Source: Bacteroidota bacterium | Lineage (GTDB): Bacteria; Bacteroidota; Bacteroidia; UKL13-3 | DNA: 64,000 nt | Direction: 5' to 3' | Assembly: GCA_040388375.1 (NCBI GenBank) | Contig: JAZKBU010000006.1 | Coordinates: forward strand, 1-64,000 | In this document: positions 47,689-56,532 of the stretch, piece after piece | Layout of the letters: the number at the start of each line of letters is the position of its first letter | Position numbering within the stretch: position 1 is the stretch's first letter | Translations under genes and position numbers: made by a program | Notes under the pieces: model-generated | What the model saw: only the letters and a program-made list of their open reading frames with translations | The model's database searches: none | Told to the model about the DNA's origin: nothing

Positions 47689-48208
47689 AATGCTTTTAAT
47701 AATACCTTACTTATCTCAAATAAAACAAAATGAGTACCCCCTCATTTTGCTCATATTCCATTTTATTTTGAAATTTTAGTTCCCAAAAATCAAGTTTAGT
47801 GATTATAAGCTATAAAATCAAGCTTTTATAACATTGATTCATTTAAAGAAAATACATCATCAGTACATAAAAAAACATTTAAGAACCTAACAATGACAAC
47901 ACAATAGAATAAAAACACATCAATTCCACCTATAGCTACGCACGAAAAAAGGTAGTTATACTAAAAAAAAGAGTAGTTTCACAGGAAAAGTACTCTTTTG
48001 TATCATAATTCATTGTTTGTCCCCCATAGGAGATTAAAACATTTTTTGTTTGTTTAACTTTTGGTCCACAAGACCTCTCTAATAGCATGCTTTCCAGTTT
48101 ATCTGTAAGATTTCATTGTCTGCGTACTTCCGAAAAGCAATAGCCTAATAAAATTCAGTATATCAATTTCTTTTATTTTTTGTCCGATTATAATAAATTG
48201 CCCAACTT
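47689..48208. other. Gene-free 520-nt stretch between kinase and DUF6029 gene
   Basis: This divergent region holds the dyad at 47726-47749. It also holds two A6-RRGTA direct repeats at 47945-47985 followed by the inverted repeat AAAAGAGTA (47967-47975)/TACTCTTTT (47991-47999), and a small GGTC-CACAA-GACC hairpin near 48063. No ORF with coding character is seen. No exact TAnnTTTG box was found just upstream of 48209. Confidence 0.5.
47726..47749. promoter_or_regulatory. Nine-bp inverted repeat upstream of the PAS kinase
   Basis: CAAAATGAG-TACCCC-CTCATTTTG is a perfect 9-bp dyad with a 6-nt loop, 37 nt before the kinase start codon. It may be an operator or a leader hairpin; it lacks the T run expected of a terminator. 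Confidence 0.4.
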
Positions 48209-49894
48209 ATGAATAAATATTTACTTACTACAATCAGTTTACTATTTTGTATAAGCCTATCATTTGCACAGGAAACGGATGACAAAAAAGACAAGGGTGA
48301 ATTTTCCGGTAATTTCCAAAACACCAACCAATTCTATGTTCGCGATAGTACCATTGGTGCCACCACAACCCAATACCAACGGCAGCTTTCGAGTAGCGAT
48401 GCATGGTTATTTTTAAGTTATAAATACAAAGGTTTTAAGTTTAATGTACGTTACGATGTATTCAACAACTCACCTTTGTTTGACCCGCAACAAGCCTTTA
48501 CCCAAAGTGGTATTGGAATGTGGAATATCAGCAAGGACATTGATAAGTTTAACGTGACGGTTGGTTATTTTTACGACCAGTTTGGAACAGGAATGGTATT
48601 CAGAGCCTTTGAGGACAGAAACTTAGGACTTGACTTTGCCATTAATGGCGCACGCGTTATATGGACACCCAGTACCAATACTACTATTAAAGCCTTTACT
48701 GGTTTACAAAAATTCAGGTTTGATATAAGGCCTGAAGTAATAAAAGGAATAAATGCCGAACACCGCATAGAGTTTACCGAGAATTTTAATATAGAACCGG
48801 GTGCCAGTATTGTAAACAGAACCATTGACCCTAATACTATGAACAGCATTACAGGTGCTATTAACAGCTATAAACTGGAAGATCGGTTTGTACCTACTTA
48901 CAATGTGTTTTTAGGCAACGTTTACACTACTTTAAACTACAAAGACTTCAGTTGGTACGTGGAGTACTGTCAAAAGAGCAAAGAAGCTTTTAACAACCAG
49001 AAAACAGGCTTAATGGAATTGCGCGATGGAAGAGTGTATTATACCAGCATGTCTTACTCAACCAAAGGTTTGGGTATTAACGCGCAATACAAACGCATCG
49101 AATCTTTCTCATTCAGAACCTCGCCATTGGAAAATTTGAATTTAGGTATGATAGCTTACCTGCCTAGCTTAACTCGTCAAAACACCTATAGACTATTGGC
49201 CCGCTACAATGCAGTGGTGCAGGAGTTAGGCGAAAATGCATTAGGCTTAGAGTTTACTATAAAACCACAAGCTGAATTCTTTAAAAAGCACCAAACCACT
49301 ATAAACATTAACACCAGTATAGTAACAGGTAAGGATGCTTTTAGCTTAAGCCGTATCAATCCATTCGATACTCAAACCGACACAGCCCGTTATTTCAGGG
49401 AACATTATATTGATATCTCGCACAAGTTTAATAAAAAATTCAAAGCCATGTTAGGCTTTCAATACATTAACTACAACCAACAATTATTTGAGTTAAAAGA
49501 CAACAGTTACGACTACGTTACAGCTAAAACTTATTTTGGCGAAATGACTTATAAACTAACACCTACCAAATCAGTAAGAGTAGAAGCACAATACTTGCAA
49601 ACAAAACAAGACTTGGGTAGTTTTATTAATGGTACTGTTGAGTTAAATATTGCTCCGCATTACTCATTTAGTATAGGCGACATGGTGAATGTAGACAGGG
49701 TACAGCGTAATACACAAGCCAGTAGTACTGACCTGGTACATTACTGGAATGTATTCAGCAGTTATACTTATAAAACAACCCGTTTAACTGCCGGTTATAT
49801 TAAACAGGTAGAAGGTGTAAACTGTACAGGTGGTGTGTGCCGCGTAGAGCCGGCATTTAGTGGAGTTAGAGTAACATTACAAACCAATTTTTAA
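48209..49894 (+). CDS. Outer-membrane beta-barrel protein, DUF6029 family
   Basis: This 561-residue protein has a signal peptide (MNKYLLTTISLLFCISLSFA). The mature part is a long string of amphipathic strands ending in an aromatic residue (RVTLQTNF), as in outer-membrane barrels. Characteristic runs are FSGNFQNTNQFYVRDSTIGA, AWLFLSYKYKGFKFNVRYDV and VTVGYFYDQFGTGMVFRAFE. From memory this is the DUF6029 family of Bacteroidota, with no assigned function. It precedes the Omp28-like gene by 10 nt, and a DUF1684 gene follows, so the three probably form an envelope operon. Confidence 0.8.
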   Translation: MNKYLLTTISLLFCISLSFAQETDDKKDKGEFSGNFQNTNQFYVRDSTIGATTTQYQRQLSSSDAWLFLSYKYKGFKFNVRYDVFNNSPLFDPQQAFTQSGIGMWNISKDIDKFNVTVGYFYDQFGTGMVFRAFEDRNLGLDFAINGARVIWTPSTNTTIKAFTGLQKFRFDIRPEVIKGINAEHRIEFTENFNIEPGASIVNRTIDPNTMNSITGAINSYKLEDRFVPTYNVFLGNVYTTLNYKDFSWYVEYCQKSKEAFNNQKTGLMELRDGRVYYTSMSYSTKGLGINAQYKRIESFSFRTSPLENLNLGMIAYLPSLTRQNTYRLLARYNAVVQELGENALGLEFTIKPQAEFFKKHQTTININTSIVTGKDAFSLSRINPFDTQTDTARYFREHYIDISHKFNKKFKAMLGFQYINYNQQLFELKDNSYDYVTAKTYFGEMTYKLTPTKSVRVEAQYLQTKQDLGSFINGTVELNIAPHYSFSIGDMVNVDRVQRNTQASSTDLVHYWNVFSSYTYKTTRLTAGYIKQVEGVNCTGGVCRVEPAFSGVRVTLQTNF

Positions 49895-49904
49895 AAAAAC
49901 GATT

Positions 49905-50840
49905 ATGAAAAAACTAAGCTTATTTATCCATGCCATAATCATTGTATTACTTGCTTCTTCGTGCGAAGAGAGCGGGCCATATATTAATTTTACGCCTGAA
50001 AGATCGGTATCAGATACAACTTATGTGACTACTACAATTCCGGCAGCGCAACCAACCAATGTGTTAATTGAAGACTTTACAGGCGTTAAATGCCCTAATT
50101 GTCCAAAGGCGCAACAAACGGCCAAAACCCTTGCTGACAATAACCTGAACAGAGTTTATGTGATGGCTATTCATCCAAAAGGATACTTAAATTCATTAAC
50201 ACGCCCTTTTCAACAACCTGGTGATGACCACACCAGTCATTATGATTTCAGAACGGACGAAGGTGGGCAAATTTTTGACTTTTTAGGTGTTTCACAATCT
50301 TTACCTAAAGGTGCTATTAACCGTACACAGTTTGGCAGTGAAACAGCTATTTTAGTAGATGAAGGAAAATGGAGTAATTATACCAATACCAAATTGCTCA
50401 ATACATCAACTGTAAACATAGATACATTCGGAACAAAAGGTGTTTATTTTAGCAGTGCCAATACCATACGCTTCAATGTTAAATTAACTTATACTGATAA
50501 TGTAACCGATTCGCAATACATAAGCATTGCCATTATTGAAGATGGTTTATTGGATTACCAGGAAAAATCGAACACATCAACTGGCCTTACTGATATCATA
50601 GAAAACTATGAGCACAACCATATTTTAAGAAGAATGGTTACGGCTTCGACAGGGGAGAAATTAAATGCACCATGTGTAAAAGGCAGAGTATTTGAAAAAG
50701 CATACGAGTACGAGCTTAAAGCAACTGATACATGGAACAGAAATAATATTTCAGCCATAGTATTTGTACATAACGGGTCAAGTAGTAATACCGCTACCAG
50801 CAAAAATATTTTACAGGTAAAAGAATACAAAATAAACTAA
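49905..50840 (+). CDS. Omp28-related lipoprotein with thioredoxin-like CxxC
   Basis: This 311-residue lipoprotein has lipobox LASSC at residues 16-20 (Cys20). The run VLIEDFTGVKCPNCPKAQQT has Cys63 and Cys66 in a CPNC thioredoxin-like motif, and NRVYVMAIHPKGYLN and LPKGAINRTQF match the Omp28-related family of Bacteroidota. A C-terminal domain of beta character (YSYA/VFVHNGSSSNT) follows. It may carry out thiol chemistry or act as a partner for the DUF6029 barrel; redox activity is inferred from CxxC only. It lies 10 nt behind the DUF6029 gene. Confidence 0.82.
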   Translation: MKKLSLFIHAIIIVLLASSCEESGPYINFTPERSVSDTTYVTTTIPAAQPTNVLIEDFTGVKCPNCPKAQQTAKTLADNNLNRVYVMAIHPKGYLNSLTRPFQQPGDDHTSHYDFRTDEGGQIFDFLGVSQSLPKGAINRTQFGSETAILVDEGKWSNYTNTKLLNTSTVNIDTFGTKGVYFSSANTIRFNVKLTYTDNVTDSQYISIAIIEDGLLDYQEKSNTSTGLTDIIENYEHNHILRRMVTASTGEKLNAPCVKGRVFEKAYEYELKATDTWNRNNISAIVFVHNGSSSNTATSKNILQVKEYKIN

Positions 50841-50860
50841 GGTTTTTGGCTCCATACAAA

Positions 50861-51454
50861 ATGAAATTGCAACGCATAATAGTTTGTTTTACCACCCTGT
50901 TTTTAATAGCCTGTAATGGCATTGACCAACAGTATATTGACAGTATTGCTGCCCACAGAACAAGCTTAAACCATACTTTTTTTAATGCACAAACTACACC
51001 ACTTGATACTGCTAAACTTAAAACATTTACCGGGCTTCATTTTTTTGAAATAAACCAGGATTATAAAGTAAAGGCAACATTGACCAAATATGCTGATATG
51101 CCTAGTTTTGAATTGCCTCATTCGCATAATGCAACGAAGCCTTATAAACAATATGGGGAACTTACCTTTACCTTAAAAGGAACTGATTACAAACTAACGG
51201 TATTGGAAGCGGTGAATAAAAAAGAAGCATATAAAAACTACTTGCTGGTTTGCTTTACTGATTTAACAACAGGAAAAGAAACTTATGGAGCAGGAAGATA
51301 TATTGATATAGAAATACCTAAATCAAATTTAATTGATATTGACTTTAACTTAGCCTACTTCCCTTATTGTGCTTATAACAGCAGCTACACATGCCCTATT
51401 CCACCTAAAGAAAACTTTATAAATTATAAAATAGAAGCCGGAGAAAAATTGTAG
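50861..51454 (+). CDS. DUF1684-family lipoprotein
   Basis: This is a lipoprotein of 197 residues from ATG 50861 (MKLQRIIVCFTTLFLIAC, lipid-modified Cys18). A frame starting at 50846 adds five residues and is less likely. The C-terminal half carries the DUF1684 blocks: LVCFTDLTTGKETYGAGRYI and DFNLAYFPYCAYNSSYTCPI, then PPKENFINYKIEAGEKL. The function of the family is unknown. It is 20 nt downstream of the Omp28-like gene and in the same direction, so it is probably part of the same operon; the next gene is on the other strand. Confidence 0.85.
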   Translation: MKLQRIIVCFTTLFLIACNGIDQQYIDSIAAHRTSLNHTFFNAQTTPLDTAKLKTFTGLHFFEINQDYKVKATLTKYADMPSFELPHSHNATKPYKQYGELTFTLKGTDYKLTVLEAVNKKEAYKNYLLVCFTDLTTGKETYGAGRYIDIEIPKSNLIDIDFNLAYFPYCAYNSSYTCPIPPKENFINYKIEAGEKL

Positions 51455-51456
51455 TA

Positions 51457-52038
51457 TCAGCTTATAGGAATCCAGCGTTTAGCTGTATTTAAACTATAAG
51501 TTAAAAAGTCTGATAAGCCTTTGTTGTACATTTCGTTGTCGTTGATATTTCCATTTTCGTCCAACACTTCTTTGGTAAAATGCGATTCGAAAATTTTAGG
51601 TGATACCACTGAATAACTGTTGGTAAAACTTACCAGCTTACCCAATACCTGTATTAAAGTAAGGCAAGGCATTTTACCTCCTTTACCTGTAGAAACACCT
51701 ACGAATGAAAACACTTTATTGTCGAACAAATGCCTGAACTCAAGTGTACCCAGCACATTGTACATGTTTAATAATTCAGGCGTAGTAGTCCAGTTGTATT
51801 CAGGAGAAATAGTAATTATTAATTGCGATTCGGCCCAACTATTAATCAACTGCGATTGAAAAGCAGTTAAATTATTGGCATCAATTTTTGCCTGATTGCT
51901 GAGAGGTAAATCGTATACAGTAAAATCAATAATGGTTGAAGTATAACCAAGTGCATCTAATTTGTTTTTTAAAGCCCTGGCAGCCCTTATGGTATTGTTA
52001 TTTGTTCTTGCTGAACCGCTGAGTATAGCTACTTTCAT
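51457..52038 (-). CDS. NAD(P)H-dependent FMN reductase
   Basis: This flavodoxin-like oxidoreductase has 193 residues. The FMN phosphate loop is VAILSGSARTNNNTIRAARA at the N-terminus, and ITISPEYNWTTTPELLNMYN contains the usual PEYN sequence. FSFVGVSTGKGG is the third conserved block. It probably reduces FMN, quinones or azo compounds with NAD(P)H in the cytoplasm. It starts 12 nt after meaB and may share its transcript with pyrH-meaB. Confidence 0.88.
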   Translation of the reverse strand: MKVAILSGSARTNNNTIRAARALKNKLDALGYTSTIIDFTVYDLPLSNQAKIDANNLTAFQSQLINSWAESQLIITISPEYNWTTTPELLNMYNVLGTLEFRHLFDNKVFSFVGVSTGKGGKMPCLTLIQVLGKLVSFTNSYSVVSPKIFESHFTKEVLDENGNINDNEMYNKGLSDFLTYSLNTAKRWIPIS

Positions 52039-52050
52039 TTAAATAATATT

Positions 52051-52950
52051 TCAAATATATTTCTTAACATATCTATATATATTAAAGTTTTGCATTTGAC
52101 TTATTTCTTTCAGCTCCTCAAAAATAACATCAAAACGAATATCTTTAACTCTTTGGTTTTTAATAAGCATAATGGCTTTTTCGGCTAATAATAATTGTTT
52201 TTTCTTTGACTGAATATTGGCTGCCTGGTATTTCAGTATCGCTTCATTCAGTAAATCTAAACCTTCATATTTGCTGGCTACTGTTTTTATAACGGGTGTT
52301 TCCCAGTTTTCAGTAGCATTGTTATGAGCCAATGCGCACAGGTTTTTATAGAATATATCAGCCCCACTCCTATCCGCTTTATTCAATACATATACATCAG
52401 CTATTTCCATTACACCACTCTTAATGGTTTGAATATCGTCACCGGCTTCGGGTACCAATACCAAAACGGTAGTGTCAGCTAAACTCGCTATTTCCACTTC
52501 GCTTTGCCCAACGCCAACCGTTTCTATAATGATGTAATCAAATTGTGCTGCTTTCAATAAATCAGCTACCTCAAATATTTTAGGAGCAAGACCACCCAAG
52601 CTTCCGCGGCTGGCCATGCTTCTTATGAAAATATTGGGATTGAGAAAATGCTCACTCATACGCAACCTGTCGCCCATGAGTGAGCCTTTATTAAATGGGG
52701 AACTTGGGTCGATAGCAATAATGGCTACCTTTTTATTTTGTTCCGTTAAATACTTAGCAAAAGCATTAATTAGAGTGCTTTTACCTGCACCGGGTGGGCC
52801 TGTAATACCTATTAATGGAATTGTTTTTGAAAATGTTAATTCTTCTAATAAACTCTCGTATCCAGTACTATCGTTTTCAACCAAAGAAATAGCACGGGCT
52901 AAAGCCTTTTTACTCCCTTGTTGTAAATCATGTAGTAATTGACTAAACAT
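52051..52950 (-). CDS. meaB: Methylmalonyl-CoA mutase-associated GTPase MeaB
   Basis: This G3E/MeaB-family GTPase protects and reloads methylmalonyl-CoA mutase with its B12 cofactor. It has 299 residues, a little shorter than the 320-330 of many homologues. The P-loop is GITGPPGAGKST (residues 48-59), followed by AIIAIDPSSPFNKGSLMGDR and IRSMASRGSLGGLA, which are MeaB signatures; VLNKADRSGAD gives guanine specificity. The mutase genes are not in the window. It begins 11 nt after pyrH and is co-transcribed with it. Confidence 0.94.
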   Translation of the reverse strand: MFSQLLHDLQQGSKKALARAISLVENDSTGYESLLEELTFSKTIPLIGITGPPGAGKSTLINAFAKYLTEQNKKVAIIAIDPSSPFNKGSLMGDRLRMSEHFLNPNIFIRSMASRGSLGGLAPKIFEVADLLKAAQFDYIIIETVGVGQSEVEIASLADTTVLVLVPEAGDDIQTIKSGVMEIADVYVLNKADRSGADIFYKNLCALAHNNATENWETPVIKTVASKYEGLDLLNEAILKYQAANIQSKKKQLLLAEKAIMLIKNQRVKDIRFDVIFEELKEISQMQNFNIYRYVKKYI

Positions 52951-52961
52951 GGTAAACTTAT

Positions 52962-53669
52962 CTAGCTAACTAAAGTTCCAATGTTTTCACCTTGGCAAAT
53001 TTTAACAAAATTGCCTTCTTTGTTCATATCAAAAACAACAATGGCTAGTTTATTTTCCTGGCATAAAGTAATAGCTGTTAAATCCATTACGTTTAAACCT
53101 TTTTCATATACCTCCTGATACGAAATTTTATCGTAACGTGTAGCCGTAGGATCCTTTTCCGGGTCAGCAGTATAAATACCATCTACACGGGTACCTTTTA
53201 ATACCAATTGCGCTTCAATTTCTACTGCACGCAATGAAGCCGCTGTATCCGTTGTAAAATACGGATTACCTGTACCAGCTCCAAATATAACTACGCGGCC
53301 TTTTTCCATGTGGCGCATAGCACGTCTGCGAATAAAAGGCTCGCAAATTTGCTCCATTTTTATAGCTGATAACAAACGTGTCTTTATACCATATTTTTCA
53401 AAAGCACCTTGCAAAGCCATGGCATTTATAACCGTAGCTAACATACCCATATAATCACCTTGTGCCCTGTCAACAATTCCTCCTGAAACACCTTGCACAC
53501 CTCTAAAAATATTACCACCACCTATTACAACTGCCACTTCTATTCCTGCATCAACAGCTACTTTCACTTCGCGTGCATATTGTTCTAAAATTTTGGGGTC
53601 AATACCATATTGTTGGCTTCCCATTAAGGCTTCGCCACTTAATTTTAAGAGTACTCGTTTGTAAATCAT
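52962..53669 (-). CDS. pyrH: Uridylate kinase
   Basis: This phosphorylates UMP to UDP, an essential step in pyrimidine synthesis. It has 235 residues. Features: [13 protein letters not shown] at the N-terminus, [11 protein letters not shown] (UMP-binding Gly loop), [20 protein letters not shown] and [20 protein letters not shown]. The GTP-sensing region of the bacterial hexamer is present. It lies downstream of tsf with a terminator between them, while the classical order rpsB-tsf-pyrH is kept. Confidence 0.97.
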   Translation of the reverse strand: MIYKRVLLKLSGEALMGSQQYGIDPKILEQYAREVKVAVDAGIEVAVVIGGGNIFRGVQGVSGGIVDRAQGDYMGMLATVINAMALQGAFEKYGIKTRLLSAIKMEQICEPFIRRRAMRHMEKGRVVIFGAGTGNPYFTTDTAASLRAVEIEAQLVLKGTRVDGIYTADPEKDPTATRYDKISYQEVYEKGLNVMDLTAITLCQENKLAIVVFDMNKEGNFVKICQGENIGTLVS

Positions 53670-53718
53670 ATATATTCTATTGTATAAGGGGTATTATAAA
53701 TTATTGGCAATATAAGGC

Positions 53719-53748
53719 AAAAAAAAAGTCCCTTTAAAGGGACTTTTA
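53719..53748 (-). terminator. Intrinsic terminator after tsf
   Basis: AAAAGTCCCTTT pairs with AAAGGGACTTTT without a large loop, with an A run on the plus strand that gives a T run on the minus strand. It partially insulates pyrH from tsf. Confidence 0.9.
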
Positions 53749-53757
53749 AATATTTTA

Positions 53758-54588
53758 TTAACCAAGTGCTACGCGCTTAAAAGCAGTAACAGTTAATCCT
53801 TTTTCTACTCCATCAAGCATTTGAATAATGGTTTTTGAACCATCTTTTACAAACTCCTGATTTAATAAAGTATTCTCTTTGTAGAATTTACCCAATTTAC
53901 CTTGAGCAATTTTTTCTAACATAGCTTCCGGTTTACCTTCTGCTAATGCTTGGTCTTTACCAATTTGAATTTCGCGTTCAATAGTAGCAGCATCAACATC
54001 ACCTTTATCTAATGCAACAGGGTTCATTGCTGCAATTTGCATTGCTACGTCTTTACCAGCTACAAAATTAGCTTCGCTAGCTGGATTGTTTAATGAAACC
54101 AATACACCTAATCTGTTAGCAGCGTGAATATAAGGAACTATGTTTTCACCTTCCATGATTACGTAATTGATAACATCAATTTTTTCACCAATTTTACCTA
54201 CTTGCTCAATTAATTTTTCTGATAATGGTAAACCATCTAACTCTAATGCTTTTAAAGCATCAGCATTAGGAGCTTTGTTAGCTAAAGCTAAATCAGCAAT
54301 CTTATTTGCGAAAGCAACGAAATCTTCGTTTTTAGCAACGAAATCAGTTTCGCAGGTTAATTGAATAATAACACCTAGTTTTTTATCAGCGCTGGTTTTG
54401 GCTATAACAGCACCTTCTTTAGCTTCTCTGTCAGCGCGAGCTGCTGAAACTTTTGCTCCTTTTTTACGCAAAAAATCAACCGCTGCTTCAAAATCGCCAT
54501 TGGTTTCAGTTAATGCTTTTTTGCAATCCATCATACCTGCACCAGTCATTTGGCGCAATTTATTTACATCTGCTGCTGTAATTGACAT
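53758..54588 (-). CDS. tsf: Translation elongation factor Ts
   Basis: EF-Ts is the nucleotide exchange factor for EF-Tu. I start it at the ATG at 54588 (MSITAADVNKLRQMTGAGMM), giving 276 residues, because the longer frame to 54684 adds a non-family tail that begins inside the hairpin after rpsB. The N-terminal UBA-like helix and the signature LRQMTGAGMMDCKKALTET are present, followed by LTCETDFVAKNEDFVAFANK and VAMQIAAMNPVALDKGDVDA. It follows rpsB by 134 nt, with a strong hairpin between. Confidence 0.97.
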   Translation of the reverse strand: MSITAADVNKLRQMTGAGMMDCKKALTETNGDFEAAVDFLRKKGAKVSAARADREAKEGAVIAKTSADKKLGVIIQLTCETDFVAKNEDFVAFANKIADLALANKAPNADALKALELDGLPLSEKLIEQVGKIGEKIDVINYVIMEGENIVPYIHAANRLGVLVSLNNPASEANFVAGKDVAMQIAAMNPVALDKGDVDAATIEREIQIGKDQALAEGKPEAMLEKIAQGKLGKFYKENTLLNQEFVKDGSKTIIQMLDGVEKGLTVTAFKRVALG

Positions 54589-54658
54589 AATTATATTTTT
54601 GTTTTTATTAGTTTTTTTGAAATGGTTGTTAGGTTTTAACAACACTGAATTTTTATAA

Positions 54659-54694
54659 AAAAGAGAACTTGAAACTGAATTCAAATTCTCTTTT
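54659..54694 (-). terminator. Terminator after rplM-rpsI-rpsB
   Basis: Nine perfect pairs AAAAGAGAA/TTCTCTTTT, one mismatch and five more pairs TTGAA/TTCAA around a six-base loop, with a T run on the minus strand. It stands between rpsB and tsf, so the usual rpsB-tsf readthrough may be partial. Confidence 0.85.
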
Positions 54695-54722
54695 CAATTT
54701 ATTAATACTTAAGCAAATTTAA

Positions 54723-55478
54723 TTATGCTTCAGGCGTATTTTCTACAACTGCTACTACTTCTTCTTTGTCGGTTTCAACTTCTTTATCGCGTTTGCGTTC
54801 AGCCATACCTTCAACAATAGCATCAGTTAAATATTTAGTGATTAAAGCAATTGATTTTGCTGCATCATCATTTGCAGGGATTGGGTAGTCAATATTGTTT
54901 GGATCAGTATTGGTATCAACCATTGCAAAAGTTGGAATATTTAAGCGCATAGCTTCTGCTACTGCTAAATGTTCTCTTTTTGCATCAACAATAATTAATG
55001 CAGCAGGAGTACGGTTCATTTCAGCAATACCACCAACTAATCTACGTAGTTTGTCTTTTTCTCTATCAAGCATTAAACGCTCTTTTTTATTGATATTAGT
55101 GTATGTTCCGTCCATACCCATTTTCTCAATAGTTTGCATTTTTTTGATTGATTTACGAACAGTTTGGAAATTAGTTAGCATACCACCTAACCAACGCTCA
55201 GTAACATAAGGCATGTTAACACGTTTAGCTTCTGCTTCAATAATTTCTTTAGCCTGTTTTTTAGTAGCCACAAACATTACTTTGCGACCTGAGCGAATAA
55301 TATTTTTTAAAGCTGAAGCAGCTTCATCTAATTTTACCGCTGTTTTATTTAAGTCAATTAAGTGGATACCGTTCTTTTCCATGAAAATGTACGGTGCCAT
55401 CTTAGGACTCCACTTACGGGTAAGGTGACCAAAATGTACACCTGCCTCCAATAATTCTTCTTGAGTAATTCTTGCCAT
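54723..55478 (-). CDS. rpsB: 30S ribosomal protein S2
   Basis: S2 bridges the head and body of the small subunit. It has 251 residues. Signature blocks: [80 protein letters not shown] and [13 protein letters not shown]. The acidic C-terminal extension ([20 protein letters not shown]) is typical for the phylum. It is 18 nt behind rpsI in the rplM-rpsI-rpsB unit. Confidence 0.97.
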   Translation of the reverse strand: MARITQEELLEAGVHFGHLTRKWSPKMAPYIFMEKNGIHLIDLNKTAVKLDEAASALKNIIRSGRKVMFVATKKQAKEIIEAEAKRVNMPYVTERWLGGMLTNFQTVRKSIKKMQTIEKMGMDGTYTNINKKERLMLDREKDKLRRLVGGIAEMNRTPAALIIVDAKREHLAVAEAMRLNIPTFAMVDTNTDPNNIDYPIPANDDAAKSIALITKYLTDAIVEGMAERKRDKEVETDKEEVVAVVENTPEA

Positions 55479-55496
55479 TTTTTGTGTACCTTTTGA

Positions 55497-55883
55497 TTAA
55501 CGTTTAACAAATTGGAAACGCTTGCGAGCTTTTTTCTGACCTGGTTTTTTACGTTCAACCATACGAGGGTCACGAGTAGTTAAGCCAACTGCTTTCATAG
55601 CTGGTTTTAACTCTGCGTTAAACTTCACAAGTGCTCTTGTAATTCCTAAACTAACTGCTTCGGACTGGCCTGATGTTCCACCACCATCTACACGAACCAT
55701 TACATCGAACTGACCTAAAGTATTTGTTACTTCAAAAGGTTTCAATGCTGCATTTTGCAAGGCTATTGTAGGAAAGTAGGTTTTGAATTCTTTACCGTTT
55801 ACCGTGATATTGCCCGTCCCTGTAGTTAGGTACACGCGAGCAACAGCAGTTTTTCTTCTTCCTAGTGCGTTATTCACTTCCAT
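55497..55883 (-). CDS. rpsI: 30S ribosomal protein S9
   Basis: S9 has 128 residues and its C-terminal tail reaches the P-site tRNA. Features: NALGRRKTAVARVYLTTGTG, VRVDGGGTSGQSEAVSLGIT, and the C-terminus RMVERKKPGQKKARKRFQFV ending KR, where the last Arg contacts tRNA. It starts 2 nt after rplM, so translation is coupled. Confidence 0.98.
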   Translation of the reverse strand: MEVNNALGRRKTAVARVYLTTGTGNITVNGKEFKTYFPTIALQNAALKPFEVTNTLGQFDVMVRVDGGGTSGQSEAVSLGITRALVKFNAELKPAMKAVGLTTRDPRMVERKKPGQKKARKRFQFVKR

Positions 55884-55885
55884 TA

Positions 55886-56329
55886 TTAAAATTTGAGTTC
55901 TTTTGGTTGTTGAGCAGCATGCGGATGTTCTGCACCTTGGTATACATATAAGTTACGGAATAATTCCGCACCCAATCTGTTTTTAGGTAACATACCTTTT
56001 ATTGCATGTTCTACTACGTAAGTTGGTCTGCGAACAAGTAATTGTTTTGCAGTTTCTGTTCTTAATCCTCCAGGAAATCCTGAATAGAATTTATATTCTT
56101 TATCGTTTAACTTGTTACCGGTAAAACGAACTTTTTCAGCGTTGACAATAATAATATTATCACCACAATCAACATTTGGGGTAAAATTGGTTTTGTTTTT
56201 ACCGCGTAGCATGTTAGCTATTTTGGTAGAAAAACGACCTACAGTTTGTCCCTCAGCATCAAATACATACCACTCTTTGTTAACAGTAGCTTTATTTGCT
56301 GATATTGTTTTGTAACTCAATGAATCCAC
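55886..56329 (-). CDS. rplM: 50S ribosomal protein L13
   Basis: L13 is an early-assembly protein of the large subunit, 147 residues. Signature blocks: KEWYVFDAEGQTVGRFSTKI, LRGKNKTNFTPNVDCGDNII, KVRFTGNKLNDKEYKFYSGF and AIKGMLPKNRLGAELFRNLY. It is the first gene of the rplM-rpsI-rpsB unit and lies just downstream of an almost perfect promoter at 56355-56386. Confidence 0.98.
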   Translation of the reverse strand: MDSLSYKTISANKATVNKEWYVFDAEGQTVGRFSTKIANMLRGKNKTNFTPNVDCGDNIIIVNAEKVRFTGNKLNDKEYKFYSGFPGGLRTETAKQLLVRRPTYVVEHAIKGMLPKNRLGAELFRNLYVYQGAEHPHAAQQPKELKF

Positions 56330-56354
56330 AGTATATTCTTTTTTTTAGGGGTGG

Positions 56355-56386
56355 CAAAAGTATAGCATTCTGTTTTAATTAACAAA
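56355..56386 (-). promoter_or_regulatory. Promoter of rplM-rpsI-rpsB
   Basis: On the minus strand, TTTG (56386-56383), 20 nt, then TACTTTTG (56362-56355). Both boxes and the spacing match the Bacteroidota sigma-ABfr consensus exactly. The predicted start is about 7 nt beyond, giving a leader of about 19 nt before the rplM ATG at 56329. This is the best promoter match in the window. Confidence 0.75.
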
Positions 56387-56532
56387 CACTTGTACATTTT
56401 TTTGTAAAAAATATATAAAAATGTTCATTTAACTATTAAGCAGCTAATAATCAATTGCAACCGTGGTTTTTTAAATAAGGGTGCAATGATACTTTTTTTC
56501 GGGTAAAATAAAATGTTAAATCTTTTTTTAGG

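Noticed and set aside
54589-54684. N-terminal extension of tsf
   Set aside because: It begins inside the terminator hairpin after rpsB and does not match EF-Ts.
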